A DNA stretch of 64,000 nucleotides from contig NZ_VRKQ01000008.1 in NCBI RefSeq assembly GCF_008056315.1, forward strand, positions 1,630,957 through 1,694,956, in the 5' to 3' direction. Positions 17,904-27,444 of this stretch are shown piece after piece; the first letter of the stretch is position 1; the number at the start of each line of letters is the position of its first letter. The notes beneath the pieces are model-generated. The model had not been told where the DNA came from and did not search any database. It was given only the letters and a program-made list of their open reading frames with translations. The translations under genes were made by a program, and so were the position numbers. Origin of the DNA: Seonamhaeicola maritimus. GTDB taxonomy: Bacteria > Bacteroidota > Bacteroidia > Flavobacteriales > Flavobacteriaceae.

Positions 17904-20900
17904 ATGAAAAATAATTATAAAACTAAGGGTAGGAGCCTCCTATTCTATATTTTTTGCTTCTCGTTTAGCTCATTGTTTACTAATGCCTTAACTACTACAC
18001 ATGACTGGCATAGAACTGGCTGGGAGTACATTTGTGACCAACAGCCTGAAGTTCATGGCACCATAACAGACTTGTCTGGAATGCCTCTTGCCGGTGTTCA
18101 TGTGGTGGTACAAGCTACTAAACAGGGGGTGGTTTCTAATATAAATGGTAGTTATACTACAAAAGCAAACCCAAACGATACCCTTATTTTTTCAGCACTT
18201 GGGTTTATTACGCAAACTATAGCCATCAATAATGCATCTGAAATTAATGTGCGCCTACAGGAGGATGTTACCCAATTAGATGCCGTAACGCTTAATGCCG
18301 GTTATTATACTGTTAAGGATAAAGAACGCACTGGTAGTATTGCTAAAATAAGTGCTAAAACCATAGAAAAACAGCCTGTGAATAATCCGCTTAGTGCCAT
18401 GCAGGGGCATTTAACAGGTGTAAATATTGTACAGCAAACAGGAGTTCCTGGGGGTGGTTATAGTATAGAAATAAGAGGGAAAAACTTTATAAATGGTAGC
18501 ACCAATCCTTTGTATATCATTGATGGTGTACCTTATGGAGGTCAGTCTTTGGGGGCGGTAGAGGTGTCGGGCCAAATTAATGGAGGCAATATCAATCCGT
18601 TAAATGCCATGGATCCTACTAGTATTGAAAGCATTGAAGTGTTAAAGGATGCCGATGCCACGGCCATTTATGGTTCTAGAGCAGCCAATGGGGTGGTACT
18701 AGTTACCACAAAAAAAGGGAAAGCAGGAAAAACACAGGTCAAGGTTAATTTAAGCAGCACCCTAGGACGTGTATCTCATTTCTTAGATTTAATGAATACC
18801 GAGCAGTATTTAGAAACCAGAAGAGAAGGAGTAACCAATGATGGTTTTGGTGCTTTTTTAGATATGCCGGCTTTTGATTTTATTTGGCCAGATATAAAAA
18901 CATGGGATTCTAATCGTAATATCAATTGGCAAAAAGAATTGATAGGGGGTACCGCTTATAGAAACCATGGGCAACTCTCAATTTCTGGTGGTAATGAACA
19001 AACCCAATTTTTAATAAGTGGTGGTCATCAAAAAGAGACCACCGTATTTCCGGGTGATTCTAAATATAAAAAGACCGCTATACATAGTTCTTTAAATCAC
19101 CAGTCTTTAGACAAACGATTTAAAATAAACCTATCAACTAACTATACGGTTGAACATAACAAACTACCGCGTACAGATTTTACAAGTATGGCTTATAGGT
19201 TAGAACCTAATGCTCCGGAATTATATGATGAAGCAGGTAATTTAAACTGGGAAAATAATACTTGGGATAACCCATTGTCATCATTAAAAGAAGATTATCA
19301 AGCAAATATAAATACATTGATGGCCAATGCAGGCGTATCATATAAGTTCTTACCAAATCTACAGTTTAAAACCAATTTGGGTTATAATAATTATGGGCTT
19401 GAATCTTATAGAACATTACCAAGTTCAGCAAGAAACCCTAGTTTTGGTTTTACCCCAGAAAATTATTCATCTATAACAACCAATAGTTCTAAAAGAACAT
19501 CTTGGATTGTAGAGCCGCAATTGCACTGGGAGTCAAAATTTGGAGACGCTACTTTAAATATTTTGGTAGGAACCACGTTTCAACAACAATCTACAACTCA
19601 ATTGGTTCAAAAAGCTACGGGGTTTCCTAATAACAGCCTTATACAAAATCTTTCTGCAGCAACCACACATGAAGTAAGACAAGACAGTGATAGTGAATAT
19701 AACTACCATGCGCTATTTGGTAGAATTCATGTAAACTGGAAGGACAAATACTTTTTGAATGTAACAGGCCGTAGAGATGGTTCTTCAAGGTTTGGTTCTG
19801 GTAAGCAGTTTGGTAATTTTGGAGCTGTTGGTGTAGCATGGGTATTTTCAGAAGAAGATTTTTTAAATGATAGTAACATTTTAAGCTTTGGAAAATTACG
19901 TGGGAGTTACGGAACTACAGGTAGTGATAATATTGGTGATTATAGGTTTCTGGACACTTATAGCGTTACCGGTTCTGATTATAATGGAACCACAATATTG
20001 GAACCTACAGGGATTTTTAATCCCTTATTTGGTTGGGAATCCAATAAAAAACTAGAAGTAGCTCTAGAGCTAGGTTTTTTAAAGGATAGAATACGTCTTA
20101 ATACAGCATGGTACAAAAACCAGTCTTCAAACCAGCTTATAGGTATGCCGTTAGCTGCTACAACAGGTTTTTCTGAATTAACAACAAACCTAAAAGCTAC
20201 TGTAGAAAATAGAGGTTTTGAGATAGAGTTAAACACGGTTAATATACAAGGCAATCATTTTACGTGGCGTACAGCATTTAATATAACAGTGCCCAAAAAT
20301 GAACTAATGGCGTTTCCCGGGTTAGAAACATCAACCTTTGCCAATAGATTTATTATAGGCGAACCTTTAACGGTGTTGCGTTTATACCATGCTTTAGGAG
20401 TCAATCCAGAAACAGGTATCTATGAGTTTGAGGATTATAATGGTGATGGTAACATTAGCAGTGTAGAAGACAGACAATGGCTGGAAGATTTTGCACCTGA
20501 GTTTTATGGCGGTTTTGGAAACACGTTTAGCTACAAAAATATAAGCTTAGACGTGTTTTTCCAATTCAAAAAACAAAAGGCATATAATTATTTCAGTTTT
20601 CAGGCCATTCCCGGATATAGGCGAAATGCCCCAGTTGAATTATTAGATCGATGGCAGGAGGAAGGAGATAACCATCCTATCCAAAAAGCTTCGGCAGGTT
20701 TATCTGGGGGCTTGGATACTGGGCAATTGCAAGCTAGTAGTAGTGCGGCTGTGGCGGATGCCTCTTTTATCAGGTTGCGAAATGTTTCATTGAACTATCA
20801 TGTGCCTAAACATCTGAGTCATGGGATGGATATAAACCTCTATTTACAAGGACAAAATCTATTAACCATAACTGGGTATAATGGTCCAGACCCGGAACAG

Positions 20901-20963
20901 CCCTCATACCTTATTTTGCCACCACTGCGTCAAATTACCCTAGGACTACAACTGGTTTTTTAA
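17904..20963 (+). CDS. SusC/RagA-family TonB-linked outer membrane protein
   Basis: 1019 residues. A signal peptide is followed by a carboxypeptidase-regulatory-like domain (about 48-125, VHGTITDLSGMPLAGVHV), then a TonB-dependent plug (about 140-270, with LYIIDGVPYGG and DADATAIYGSRAANGVVLV) and a 22-strand beta-barrel. SusC proteins import oligosaccharides, peptides or other large solutes with a SusD lipoprotein, which follows 19 bases later. No glycoside hydrolase is nearby, while a secreted metalloprotease is, so a peptide substrate is possible. It is cargo of the ICE. Confidence 0.92.
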   Translation: MKNNYKTKGRSLLFYIFCFSFSSLFTNALTTTHDWHRTGWEYICDQQPEVHGTITDLSGMPLAGVHVVVQATKQGVVSNINGSYTTKANPNDTLIFSALGFITQTIAINNASEINVRLQEDVTQLDAVTLNAGYYTVKDKERTGSIAKISAKTIEKQPVNNPLSAMQGHLTGVNIVQQTGVPGGGYSIEIRGKNFINGSTNPLYIIDGVPYGGQSLGAVEVSGQINGGNINPLNAMDPTSIESIEVLKDADATAIYGSRAANGVVLVTTKKGKAGKTQVKVNLSSTLGRVSHFLDLMNTEQYLETRREGVTNDGFGAFLDMPAFDFIWPDIKTWDSNRNINWQKELIGGTAYRNHGQLSISGGNEQTQFLISGGHQKETTVFPGDSKYKKTAIHSSLNHQSLDKRFKINLSTNYTVEHNKLPRTDFTSMAYRLEPNAPELYDEAGNLNWENNTWDNPLSSLKEDYQANINTLMANAGVSYKFLPNLQFKTNLGYNNYGLESYRTLPSSARNPSFGFTPENYSSITTNSSKRTSWIVEPQLHWESKFGDATLNILVGTTFQQQSTTQLVQKATGFPNNSLIQNLSAATTHEVRQDSDSEYNYHALFGRIHVNWKDKYFLNVTGRRDGSSRFGSGKQFGNFGAVGVAWVFSEEDFLNDSNILSFGKLRGSYGTTGSDNIGDYRFLDTYSVTGSDYNGTTILEPTGIFNPLFGWESNKKLEVALELGFLKDRIRLNTAWYKNQSSNQLIGMPLAATTGFSELTTNLKATVENRGFEIELNTVNIQGNHFTWRTAFNITVPKNELMAFPGLETSTFANRFIIGEPLTVLRLYHALGVNPETGIYEFEDYNGDGNISSVEDRQWLEDFAPEFYGGFGNTFSYKNISLDVFFQFKKQKAYNYFSFQAIPGYRRNAPVELLDRWQEEGDNHPIQKASAGLSGGLDTGQLQASSSAAVADASFIRLRNVSLNYHVPKHLSHGMDINLYLQGQNLLTITGYNGPDPEQPSYLILPPLRQITLGLQLVF

Positions 20964-20982
20964 CCTTAAAATTTTTAGAATT

Positions 20983-22416
20983 ATGAAACTTAATAAAAAT
21001 TATAACTATATAAAAGTATTTGGGCTTAAAGCCTGTTGGAAAACAACACTTTTTTTGAGAAACATTTTATGTTTTTTTGTAATCATTGGAATGACGGCTT
21101 GTACTGATTTTGTGGAAGTAGATGCTCCAAAAAACACCTTGATTTCTGAAACTATTTTTGAAGACGCCGCAACCGTAGAATCTGCATTGGCTAATATTTA
21201 CTACCAAATGAGAGAACAGGGTATGGTATCGGGTAATAATGGCTTAAGTGTTTTAATAGCCGCGTACTCTGATGAACTTGATTATTTTGGTTTTGATGGT
21301 AGCAATCAGGAGCTTTATAGTCATACGGTAACTTCTGCTAATACTGTGGTGTTGGGTTGGTGGCGTGCTGCTTATAAGTTAATTTATGCTGCTAATGATA
21401 TTTTAAAGGGACTGGAGGGTACAACAACCTTAAGTTTAGAGCATCAAGAACAATTTAAGGGACAAGCACTTTTTGTTCGCGCTTATTTGCATAGTTTATT
21501 AGCTGCTATTTATGGAGATATCCCTTTTATAAGTACCACCAATTATTTAGAGAATAATACCGTTGCTCGAATGGCTGTAAATGAGGTTTATGAGAATATT
21601 ATCACAGACCTTATTAGCTCTGTAAGTTTGATGAGTGATGATGACGTAACTGGTGAACATGTATTACCAAACCAATCAGTTTCAAAAGCTTTGTTAGCAA
21701 GAATGTATTTATATACTGAACAATGGGCTTTAGCAGAATCTGTGGCTTCGGAACTTATAAATCGCCATAGCTTGGAATTGGATATCAACAAGGTTTTTTT
21801 GAAAAATTCTTCAGAAACCCTTTGGCAATTTAAAACCAATGGAACTACACATTATAACACCTATGAGGCCAATCAATTGGTTATAAGGTTTATTCCCGGT
21901 CAATCCTATGCATTGACCAATAACCTATTGCAGGCTTTTGAAACCGGGGACTTAAGATATAGTAAATGGACAGCAAGTAAAACAAGTTCTGACGGATTGA
22001 CTACGTTGCAATATGCTAATAAATACAAAGCTATTTTTAGTGAAACCACTTCTTTGGAGTATTCCATAATCTTCCGTTTAACTGAACAATATCTTATTAG
22101 GGCAGAGGCTAAAGCTCACTTGGGTGATGTAGCTGGTGCGCAACAGGACTTAAACGCTATAAGAAATCGAGCAGGTTTGGCCAATACGATGGCTACAACT
22201 ACAGAGAGTCTATTGGATGCTATACTTAAGGAACGCCAAGTGGAATTGTTTACCGAACAAGGGCATAGGTGGATAGATTTAAAACGAATGCATAAGGCTA
22301 GTGACGTGTTGAGTGCTATCAAGCCAGCTTGGAAGGATTCCAATGTATTATTACCTATCCCTGCTACGGAATTGGAAGTGAACCCTAATTTAAAACCACA
22401 AAATTCAGGTTACTGA
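20983..22416 (+). CDS. SusD/RagB-family outer membrane lipoprotein
   Basis: 477 residues. The N-terminus has a membrane segment ending in a lipobox-like GMTAC with the candidate lipidated Cys at 40. It is followed by a SusD-like helical body with TPR-type repeats and a typical C-terminus (ERQVELFTEQGHRWIDLKRM). It would form the surface lid that hands substrate to the SusC-like barrel. The longish, basic N-terminal stretch before the hydrophobic core suggests the true start may be slightly downstream. Confidence 0.9.
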   Translation: MKLNKNYNYIKVFGLKACWKTTLFLRNILCFFVIIGMTACTDFVEVDAPKNTLISETIFEDAATVESALANIYYQMREQGMVSGNNGLSVLIAAYSDELDYFGFDGSNQELYSHTVTSANTVVLGWWRAAYKLIYAANDILKGLEGTTTLSLEHQEQFKGQALFVRAYLHSLLAAIYGDIPFISTTNYLENNTVARMAVNEVYENIITDLISSVSLMSDDDVTGEHVLPNQSVSKALLARMYLYTEQWALAESVASELINRHSLELDINKVFLKNSSETLWQFKTNGTTHYNTYEANQLVIRFIPGQSYALTNNLLQAFETGDLRYSKWTASKTSSDGLTTLQYANKYKAIFSETTSLEYSIIFRLTEQYLIRAEAKAHLGDVAGAQQDLNAIRNRAGLANTMATTTESLLDAILKERQVELFTEQGHRWIDLKRMHKASDVLSAIKPAWKDSNVLLPIPATELEVNPNLKPQNSGY

Positions 22417-22496
22417 TTTGATATGAACGCTGTGTTAATCCTTCTTCCTGTTATGAATATAGTTGACATGGCAGTTTATTTAAAACTTTTACCATT

Positions 22497-24803
22497 ATGA
22501 AATATTTCATCTTAATGTGGTTTTTATTGATCTATTATTCAGGGTTTACCATAAACCCTGATAATGATCTGTACAGTAATAAATCAATTTCAGAGGTTCT
22601 TGAAAAGCAATCCTTTTTGACATCGTTTATTGAAGAAGATCAACTTTACTTAAACATTCCTAATCAGCTTATTGGTAAATCTATTCTTTTTGTGAGGTAT
22701 GATCAAAGTCAAGAGTTTAAATATATGCAAGTAGTTTGGGCACGGTTAAATGACAAGATCTTATTGAAGATTCCCAGGATTCAATCTTCGGCTGGAAACA
22801 TTATACCACTGAATGATAACCCTTCACTTAGGGAGAATATTATGGCCGTATTTCCGATAAATAAAGAGTACAGTAATTCAATGGGTTATTGTGTAAACAT
22901 CACCAATCTTGTTTTGAATCAAGGAATTGAATGGACACCTGGTTTTAGTGAAACTCTTAAGCCAAAACTTTCATTTTTAGAGCAGGTGAAAAACTTGCAT
23001 AATGAAGTGATTATTAGAACCAAAAGAGGTTTGGTTATTAACCAGTCTAAGGTGGTAATCCCTGTTCATTTTAGTTTTTGCGCATTGCCAGAATTAATGA
23101 AACCGAGAAAATTTGATTACCGCATGGGTTTTTTTAATGAAGAAAAGAATAGTATTAGTCATGGCATGAAAAATACCAAGGCTAATATAATCAGGTGGCG
23201 TATTGAAAAGCGAAATAAGAACAAAAAAATTAGCGTACCAATTAAACCAATAACATTTATTCTTTCTCCAGAGATTCCAGAAAAATGGAGACCCTATGTA
23301 AAGGCAGGGATAGAATCTTGGTTGCCAGCATTTGAATCGGCTGGTTTTAAAGATGCCTTGGTTGTTAAAGAGGTAGATAGTCTAAATTATTGGCAAACTT
23401 ATAGTGTTAATAGTTCTATTGTGCATTGGGGTGATTACAGAAATGTGAGAGGTTTTGAAGATGCTGGAGGTGGTACGGTATTAGATATTATTGATTTGAG
23501 ATCTGGTGAAATTCTTAAAGCAGACATTCATTTGGGGGCGACTCTTCAAAAGCTAGCTGATATGTATTTTCTTAGATGTGCTCCATTAGATAAACGAGCG
23601 CATAAATATCCTTTTCCTGATGACCTTATGGGAGAACTCATTAAGTCTTTAACAGCCCATGAAGCAGGACATGCATTCGGAATCATGGACAATAACTTTG
23701 GTGAGTACAGTTATCCTTTTGAGATGATGAATGATAGAAATTGGTTGAAAAAAATGGGACATACACCAAGTATTATGACCTATGCAAGACACAACAACAT
23801 CGCGCAACCAAAGGATAGTATACCAGCGTCATTACTTATTCAAAAAGTTGGGCCAACAGATGTATACTATATCAAATGGGCCTATACATCATTTCCAAAT
23901 ACTGTTTCAATCAATGCTGAATTAGTTGAATTAGAGCGCATCATAAGAATGCAGGATTCTATTCCATGGTATAGATACAATAATGGTAATTATGAGGTTG
24001 TTGGACCTGGGTGTACAAATGAGGTGGTTGATAATGATGATCCAATAAAAAGTGCAGAAATGGCACTAAAGAATCTTAAACGGGTTATAGCGCTAATTCC
24101 GAAAGTCAACTATGGTCAAACTGATAATGCCCGGGTGGAACGGCTTTACAAAAAAACATTGGAGCTTTGGTATCATCATATGAGGCATGTGCTTTCTCTT
24201 GTTGGCGGCTATGATATTCACTATAAAGCTATAAGTCAGGGTGGAAGCATATATACGCCCATTAATTGGGAACAGCAAGAAGCAGCAATTGGTTTTCTGG
24301 TTAAGAATGCGTTTAATCCTCCATATTGGTTGGTGAACCCTGAGTTTGGTTACAAAATAAACTACTCCGTTTACCCAGATAAGATATTAGATTACCAACA
24401 AAGAATCTTGTTTGAGTTATTGCGGCCTCAAAGGATGAAAAGATTGGAACAAATGGAAAAAATCAATGGCTTTGAAGGTGCTACTGGTAGGTTTTTGCAA
24501 GTACTCCAGTTGGGATTATTTGATGAGTTAAACCAAGATTTAGAGGTTGTAGAAGCACGAAAGCAGGAGATTCAAAATACCTTTATAGATAAAATGGTTT
24601 GGGTGATTAAACAGAGGCGCGAGCATGTGAACGCTGATGATAAAATTAATGATTACACGGACTACTCAAGAGGACTCATACTGGAACAGTTAATATTTTT
24701 AAAGGAAAGTCTGGAAGAGAAATTGAAAATGGAAATAAGAAAAAAAACTATAGGACATTGGAAACTATGCCTAATGACATTGAATGAAGCCAAAAAAAAA
24801 TAG
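22497..24803 (+). CDS. Secreted zinc-dependent metalloprotease (DUF5117/DUF4953-type)
   Basis: 768 residues with an N-terminal signal peptide. The active site is HEAGHAFGIMDN (H388, E389, H392, D398). This is a metzincin HExxHxxGxxD site, followed by the Met-turn SIMTYAR. Upstream segments (FSFCALPELMKPRKFDYRMG and a FILSPEIPEKWRPYVKAGI region) are characteristic of the large Bacteroidetes family often found next to SusC/SusD. It probably cleaves protein or peptide in the periplasm or at the cell surface. It starts 80 bases after the SusD gene, so all three likely form one transport/digestion unit. Confidence 0.85.
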   Translation: MKYFILMWFLLIYYSGFTINPDNDLYSNKSISEVLEKQSFLTSFIEEDQLYLNIPNQLIGKSILFVRYDQSQEFKYMQVVWARLNDKILLKIPRIQSSAGNIIPLNDNPSLRENIMAVFPINKEYSNSMGYCVNITNLVLNQGIEWTPGFSETLKPKLSFLEQVKNLHNEVIIRTKRGLVINQSKVVIPVHFSFCALPELMKPRKFDYRMGFFNEEKNSISHGMKNTKANIIRWRIEKRNKNKKISVPIKPITFILSPEIPEKWRPYVKAGIESWLPAFESAGFKDALVVKEVDSLNYWQTYSVNSSIVHWGDYRNVRGFEDAGGGTVLDIIDLRSGEILKADIHLGATLQKLADMYFLRCAPLDKRAHKYPFPDDLMGELIKSLTAHEAGHAFGIMDNNFGEYSYPFEMMNDRNWLKKMGHTPSIMTYARHNNIAQPKDSIPASLLIQKVGPTDVYYIKWAYTSFPNTVSINAELVELERIIRMQDSIPWYRYNNGNYEVVGPGCTNEVVDNDDPIKSAEMALKNLKRVIALIPKVNYGQTDNARVERLYKKTLELWYHHMRHVLSLVGGYDIHYKAISQGGSIYTPINWEQQEAAIGFLVKNAFNPPYWLVNPEFGYKINYSVYPDKILDYQQRILFELLRPQRMKRLEQMEKINGFEGATGRFLQVLQLGLFDELNQDLEVVEARKQEIQNTFIDKMVWVIKQRREHVNADDKINDYTDYSRGLILEQLIFLKESLEEKLKMEIRKKTIGHWKLCLMTLNEAKKK

Positions 24804-24916
24804 AAATAACCTTGGCGTTAATTTTAGAAATGAATTAAACCGGATTAATAACACATTAAGAAATAGGTAAACGAAGCACTTTGTTTATCTGTATATTCAG
24901 TTTTTTGAATTAGTCA

Positions 24917-24948
24917 AAAGGTGTCCTGATTTCAGGACACCTTTCTTT
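24917..24948. terminator. Bidirectional terminator after the metalloprotease gene
   Basis: Perfect 13-bp stem (24917-24929 with 24932-24944), very short loop, T-rich flanks on both strands. It separates the metalloprotease gene from the convergent small secreted protein gene. Confidence 0.85.
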
Positions 24949-24969
24949 AACTAACTAGTTAACTACAGA

Positions 24970-25212
24970 CTAATTTTTACGTAAAGGTGTAGTTAAGGAC
25001 GCTTCCTGATACAATTGATGTCCATTAAACTCACAAGAAATGGCTCCGGAAGGTTGGCATTCATCGCCAATGATAACTGACTGCACACCTAAAATAGGGT
25101 GATTGTAATATGCCGTTTGACTAACGTAATTGTCTTCTGCTGCAAAGGCAAAACCAACTGCTAGTAAAAGAGCGAAAGCTGGTAAAATGAATTTGAAAAC
25201 TTTTGATTTCAT
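24970..25212 (-). CDS. Small secreted two-cysteine protein (DUF6520-like)
   Basis: 80 residues. A clear signal peptide (MKSKVFKFILPAFALLLAVG, cleavage after AFA near residue 24) precedes a mature part of about 55 residues with only two cysteines, C52 and C60, eight apart. Size and form match small DUF6520-type exported proteins that Bacteroidetes often encode beside MauE-like genes, and the MauE-like gene here is 35 bases upstream. Its function is unknown; a disulfide-bonded extracytoplasmic peptide is the simplest reading. Confidence 0.65.
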   Translation of the reverse strand: MKSKVFKFILPAFALLLAVGFAFAAEDNYVSQTAYYNHPILGVQSVIIGDECQPSGAISCEFNGHQLYQEASLTTPLRKN

Positions 25213-25247
25213 AATATTCTGTTTTTAAATTAATGGCCTACTCTTTT

Positions 25248-25715
25248 TTACAGGTTTTCAGCCTTATCCCTGTCACTACGTAGTGTTTTTGTTTTATGAA
25301 CTTTAATTGATAATATACCTGTTAGAGAAAGAGCAATAAATACACAATTGAATATTATATGTTCTTTCCACCCAAGAGTTGATAATATGCCTCCGCATGA
25401 ACATGGTATCGAATCACTAATATTTAGAATTACAATTATATATGTGGTGAATACAAGCAATAGTAATAGGCTCATATAAAAGGCGGTTAGTTTATGTTTA
25501 GGGAAAAGAAATAATACTGCAATTATTAATTCTGTTAAGGGAACAGCCCATGCAATCCAATTAGCATATGAAGCGATAAAAGGAAATCCTGTTAATTGAG
25601 CTTTAAAATGTTCAAAATCAAGAAACTTGTTTGAGGCGGTATAAACAAATAGCATTATTAATATAATGCCTATAGTATTTGTTAGAATTTGATATCCTTT
25701 ATTAGAACCATCCAT
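25248..25715 (-). CDS. MauE/DoxX-type redox-associated membrane protein
   Basis: 155 residues with four predicted membrane helices (about 10-27, 48-70, 78-97 and 117-136). A CSCGG motif (C105, C107) sits in the periplasmic loop before the last helix. MauE-like proteins are linked to disulfide handling of exported partners. It is upstream of, and probably co-transcribed with, the small two-cysteine secreted protein, a likely redox client. Confidence 0.75.
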   Translation of the reverse strand: MDGSNKGYQILTNTIGIILIMLFVYTASNKFLDFEHFKAQLTGFPFIASYANWIAWAVPLTELIIAVLFLFPKHKLTAFYMSLLLLLVFTTYIIVILNISDSIPCSCGGILSTLGWKEHIIFNCVFIALSLTGILSIKVHKTKTLRSDRDKAENL

Positions 25716-25818
25716 ACCTTTTGATTTGATATGGTGAAATTCCTCAATAAAATTTATTTGTAAAGGATAGTTTTTTGACTGTAAAGGATTTAGTTATAAA
25801 AGTGTCAATTAAAGGTGT

Positions 25819-26802
25819 TTATTCATCCCTATTCAATGATTTTTTACGCAAATCACTCGGGGTATATTCATAACGTTTTTTAAAAGTTCTGGAAAAGTGC
25901 GAGATACTTTTAAACCCGGTCATATGAGCAATGGACTTAAGAGATTGGTCCGTGTATTGAATCATCATTTTTGCTTTTCTCAATCGTTCAGCGGTTAAGA
26001 AGCGGTAGACCGAAGTCCCATATAATTCCTTGAAACCATACTTTAATTTGAATTCATTAGTTCCTAACTGAAGCGCAAAATCTTTTAACGAAGGCAATTC
26101 TTTCTCTAAGTTGTTAATAATGATATCATGACCTTCACGTATTTTTCGAATATCTTCAAAACTTAATCTGAGTTTAGGTTTTCGGGAATCAATTTGTGTT
26201 TCATCCTGCGCAAGACTATGGTTTTCATTGAACTGAAACACACTTCGCTTTAACTCATTTTCTAATTTATCCTGTCTATTAGAATGGTGAATAACGGTTA
26301 TAAGTACTTTTCTCTCATCATTGTTTTTGCCATTAAAGGTTGTAATATGGCAGGTTTTAGGAATCACTAAGTTTCCTTTGGTTTTAAAAGTTAATTCAAA
26401 CGACGTATCGGAAAACTCCTTTTGCATTCCTGTTTTCCAGAAATCTTGCCATTTTGATAAGGATGTTTCAGTTAAAAAATCAGTAAAATACCCTCCAATA
26501 ATATCAGTATGTAATACAGACAGAATATTACAAGTTTGTTGATTGACCATTTGAATCTGTCCCTTCTCATCAAGAATAAAGCTCATCTGAATCACTTCCA
26601 TAATGGTGCTATTGGAATTTACATAACCTTGATGCAGCATGGTTTCCTGTATTTCTTCTGCCAGTATGTTTAGTGTCAAGCCAAGAGCTTCTATATTGTC
26701 ATTTTTTGTAGATCGCTCTAAACGATAAAAGAAATTACCAGAAGCCATTTCCAATAGCATTTGGTTAATTCGTTGCATTCTGTGTTTTTTTTTGGTACTC
26801 AC
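25819..26802 (-). CDS. PAS-domain AraC-family transcription regulator
   Basis: 327 residues: an N-terminal helical segment resembling the HAMP-like linker (about 1-60), a PAS-like sensor domain (about 65-170, with FILDEKGQIQMVNQQTCNIL), a variable linker, and a C-terminal AraC HTH pair (about 228-320, TAERLRKAKMMIQYT and GFKSISHFSRTFKKRYEYTP). No membrane anchor, so it senses a cytoplasmic or diffusible signal. It could control the SusCD/protease set, the oxoamine-synthase gene on its other side, or both. Confidence 0.85.
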   Translation of the reverse strand: MSTKKKHRMQRINQMLLEMASGNFFYRLERSTKNDNIEALGLTLNILAEEIQETMLHQGYVNSNSTIMEVIQMSFILDEKGQIQMVNQQTCNILSVLHTDIIGGYFTDFLTETSLSKWQDFWKTGMQKEFSDTSFELTFKTKGNLVIPKTCHITTFNGKNNDERKVLITVIHHSNRQDKLENELKRSVFQFNENHSLAQDETQIDSRKPKLRLSFEDIRKIREGHDIIINNLEKELPSLKDFALQLGTNEFKLKYGFKELYGTSVYRFLTAERLRKAKMMIQYTDQSLKSIAHMTGFKSISHFSRTFKKRYEYTPSDLRKKSLNRDE

Positions 26803-26862
26803 ATTTTAGGAATTTGGGTTTCTATAATTTTTATGTGAGAGAAAAAAAGGGGTTTAAGCTAA

Positions 26863-27240
26863 TTATATGTATTTATTTAAAAATAGTAAAGCGTCTTCGA
26901 TATGTTCAAAGGATTGTGTTGGAATAGGAGGGGTACTGGTGCGTATATAAAGTTCAGATAACATCTCGGAAACAGGAGGCTCTACGATAACAGCAACGGC
27001 CTTTATTAATGTGGACCCCTCAATAGCCACATAAGCTCTTGCCGGTTTATTAATGATTTTAATACCTCGGATATCACATAGTATGGGAAAGGACTGCCCT
27101 TCTTGCAACAGTAATCTGTCTTTGACTACTTGGATAGCAGCATCTAAATCTATGGAAACACCTTGATGATAGACAATATGTAAGATGCCATCATCTAGGA
27201 ACCTATAGGACGCATAGTCATTTTCAAAATAATTTCGCAT
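26863..27240 (-). CDS. Small STAS/SpoIIAA-like protein (DUF7793-type)
   Basis: 125 residues of alternating strands and helices (LHIVYHQGVSIDLDAAIQVV, then FPILCDIRGIKIINKPAR and AVAVIVEPP). The pattern resembles SpoIIAA/STAS-like folds and the DUF7793 group of Bacteroidetes. No catalytic motif is visible. It is divergent from the oxoamine-synthase fusion across 204 bases and is followed by the AraC gene, so it may belong to the same regulatory circuit. Confidence 0.6.
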   Translation of the reverse strand: MRNYFENDYASYRFLDDGILHIVYHQGVSIDLDAAIQVVKDRLLLQEGQSFPILCDIRGIKIINKPARAYVAIEGSTLIKAVAVIVEPPVSEMLSELYIRTSTPPIPTQSFEHIEDALLFLNKYI

Positions 27241-27444
27241 TAGTAATAGAAAACTGGTTTTTCAATATAAACTTACAAAATTATCAACACAATCATTAAC
27301 CATGCATTGATTATCACCAGTGAATGTTAGCTTTTGTTTGCCTACTAAGGATTATAAGTTTACCCTAAAGGATTTTGAAATGAAGTAATTTTCTAATTTC
27401 CTACAGATTCAGCTAAATTATATGACAAATAAATATATAATTAG

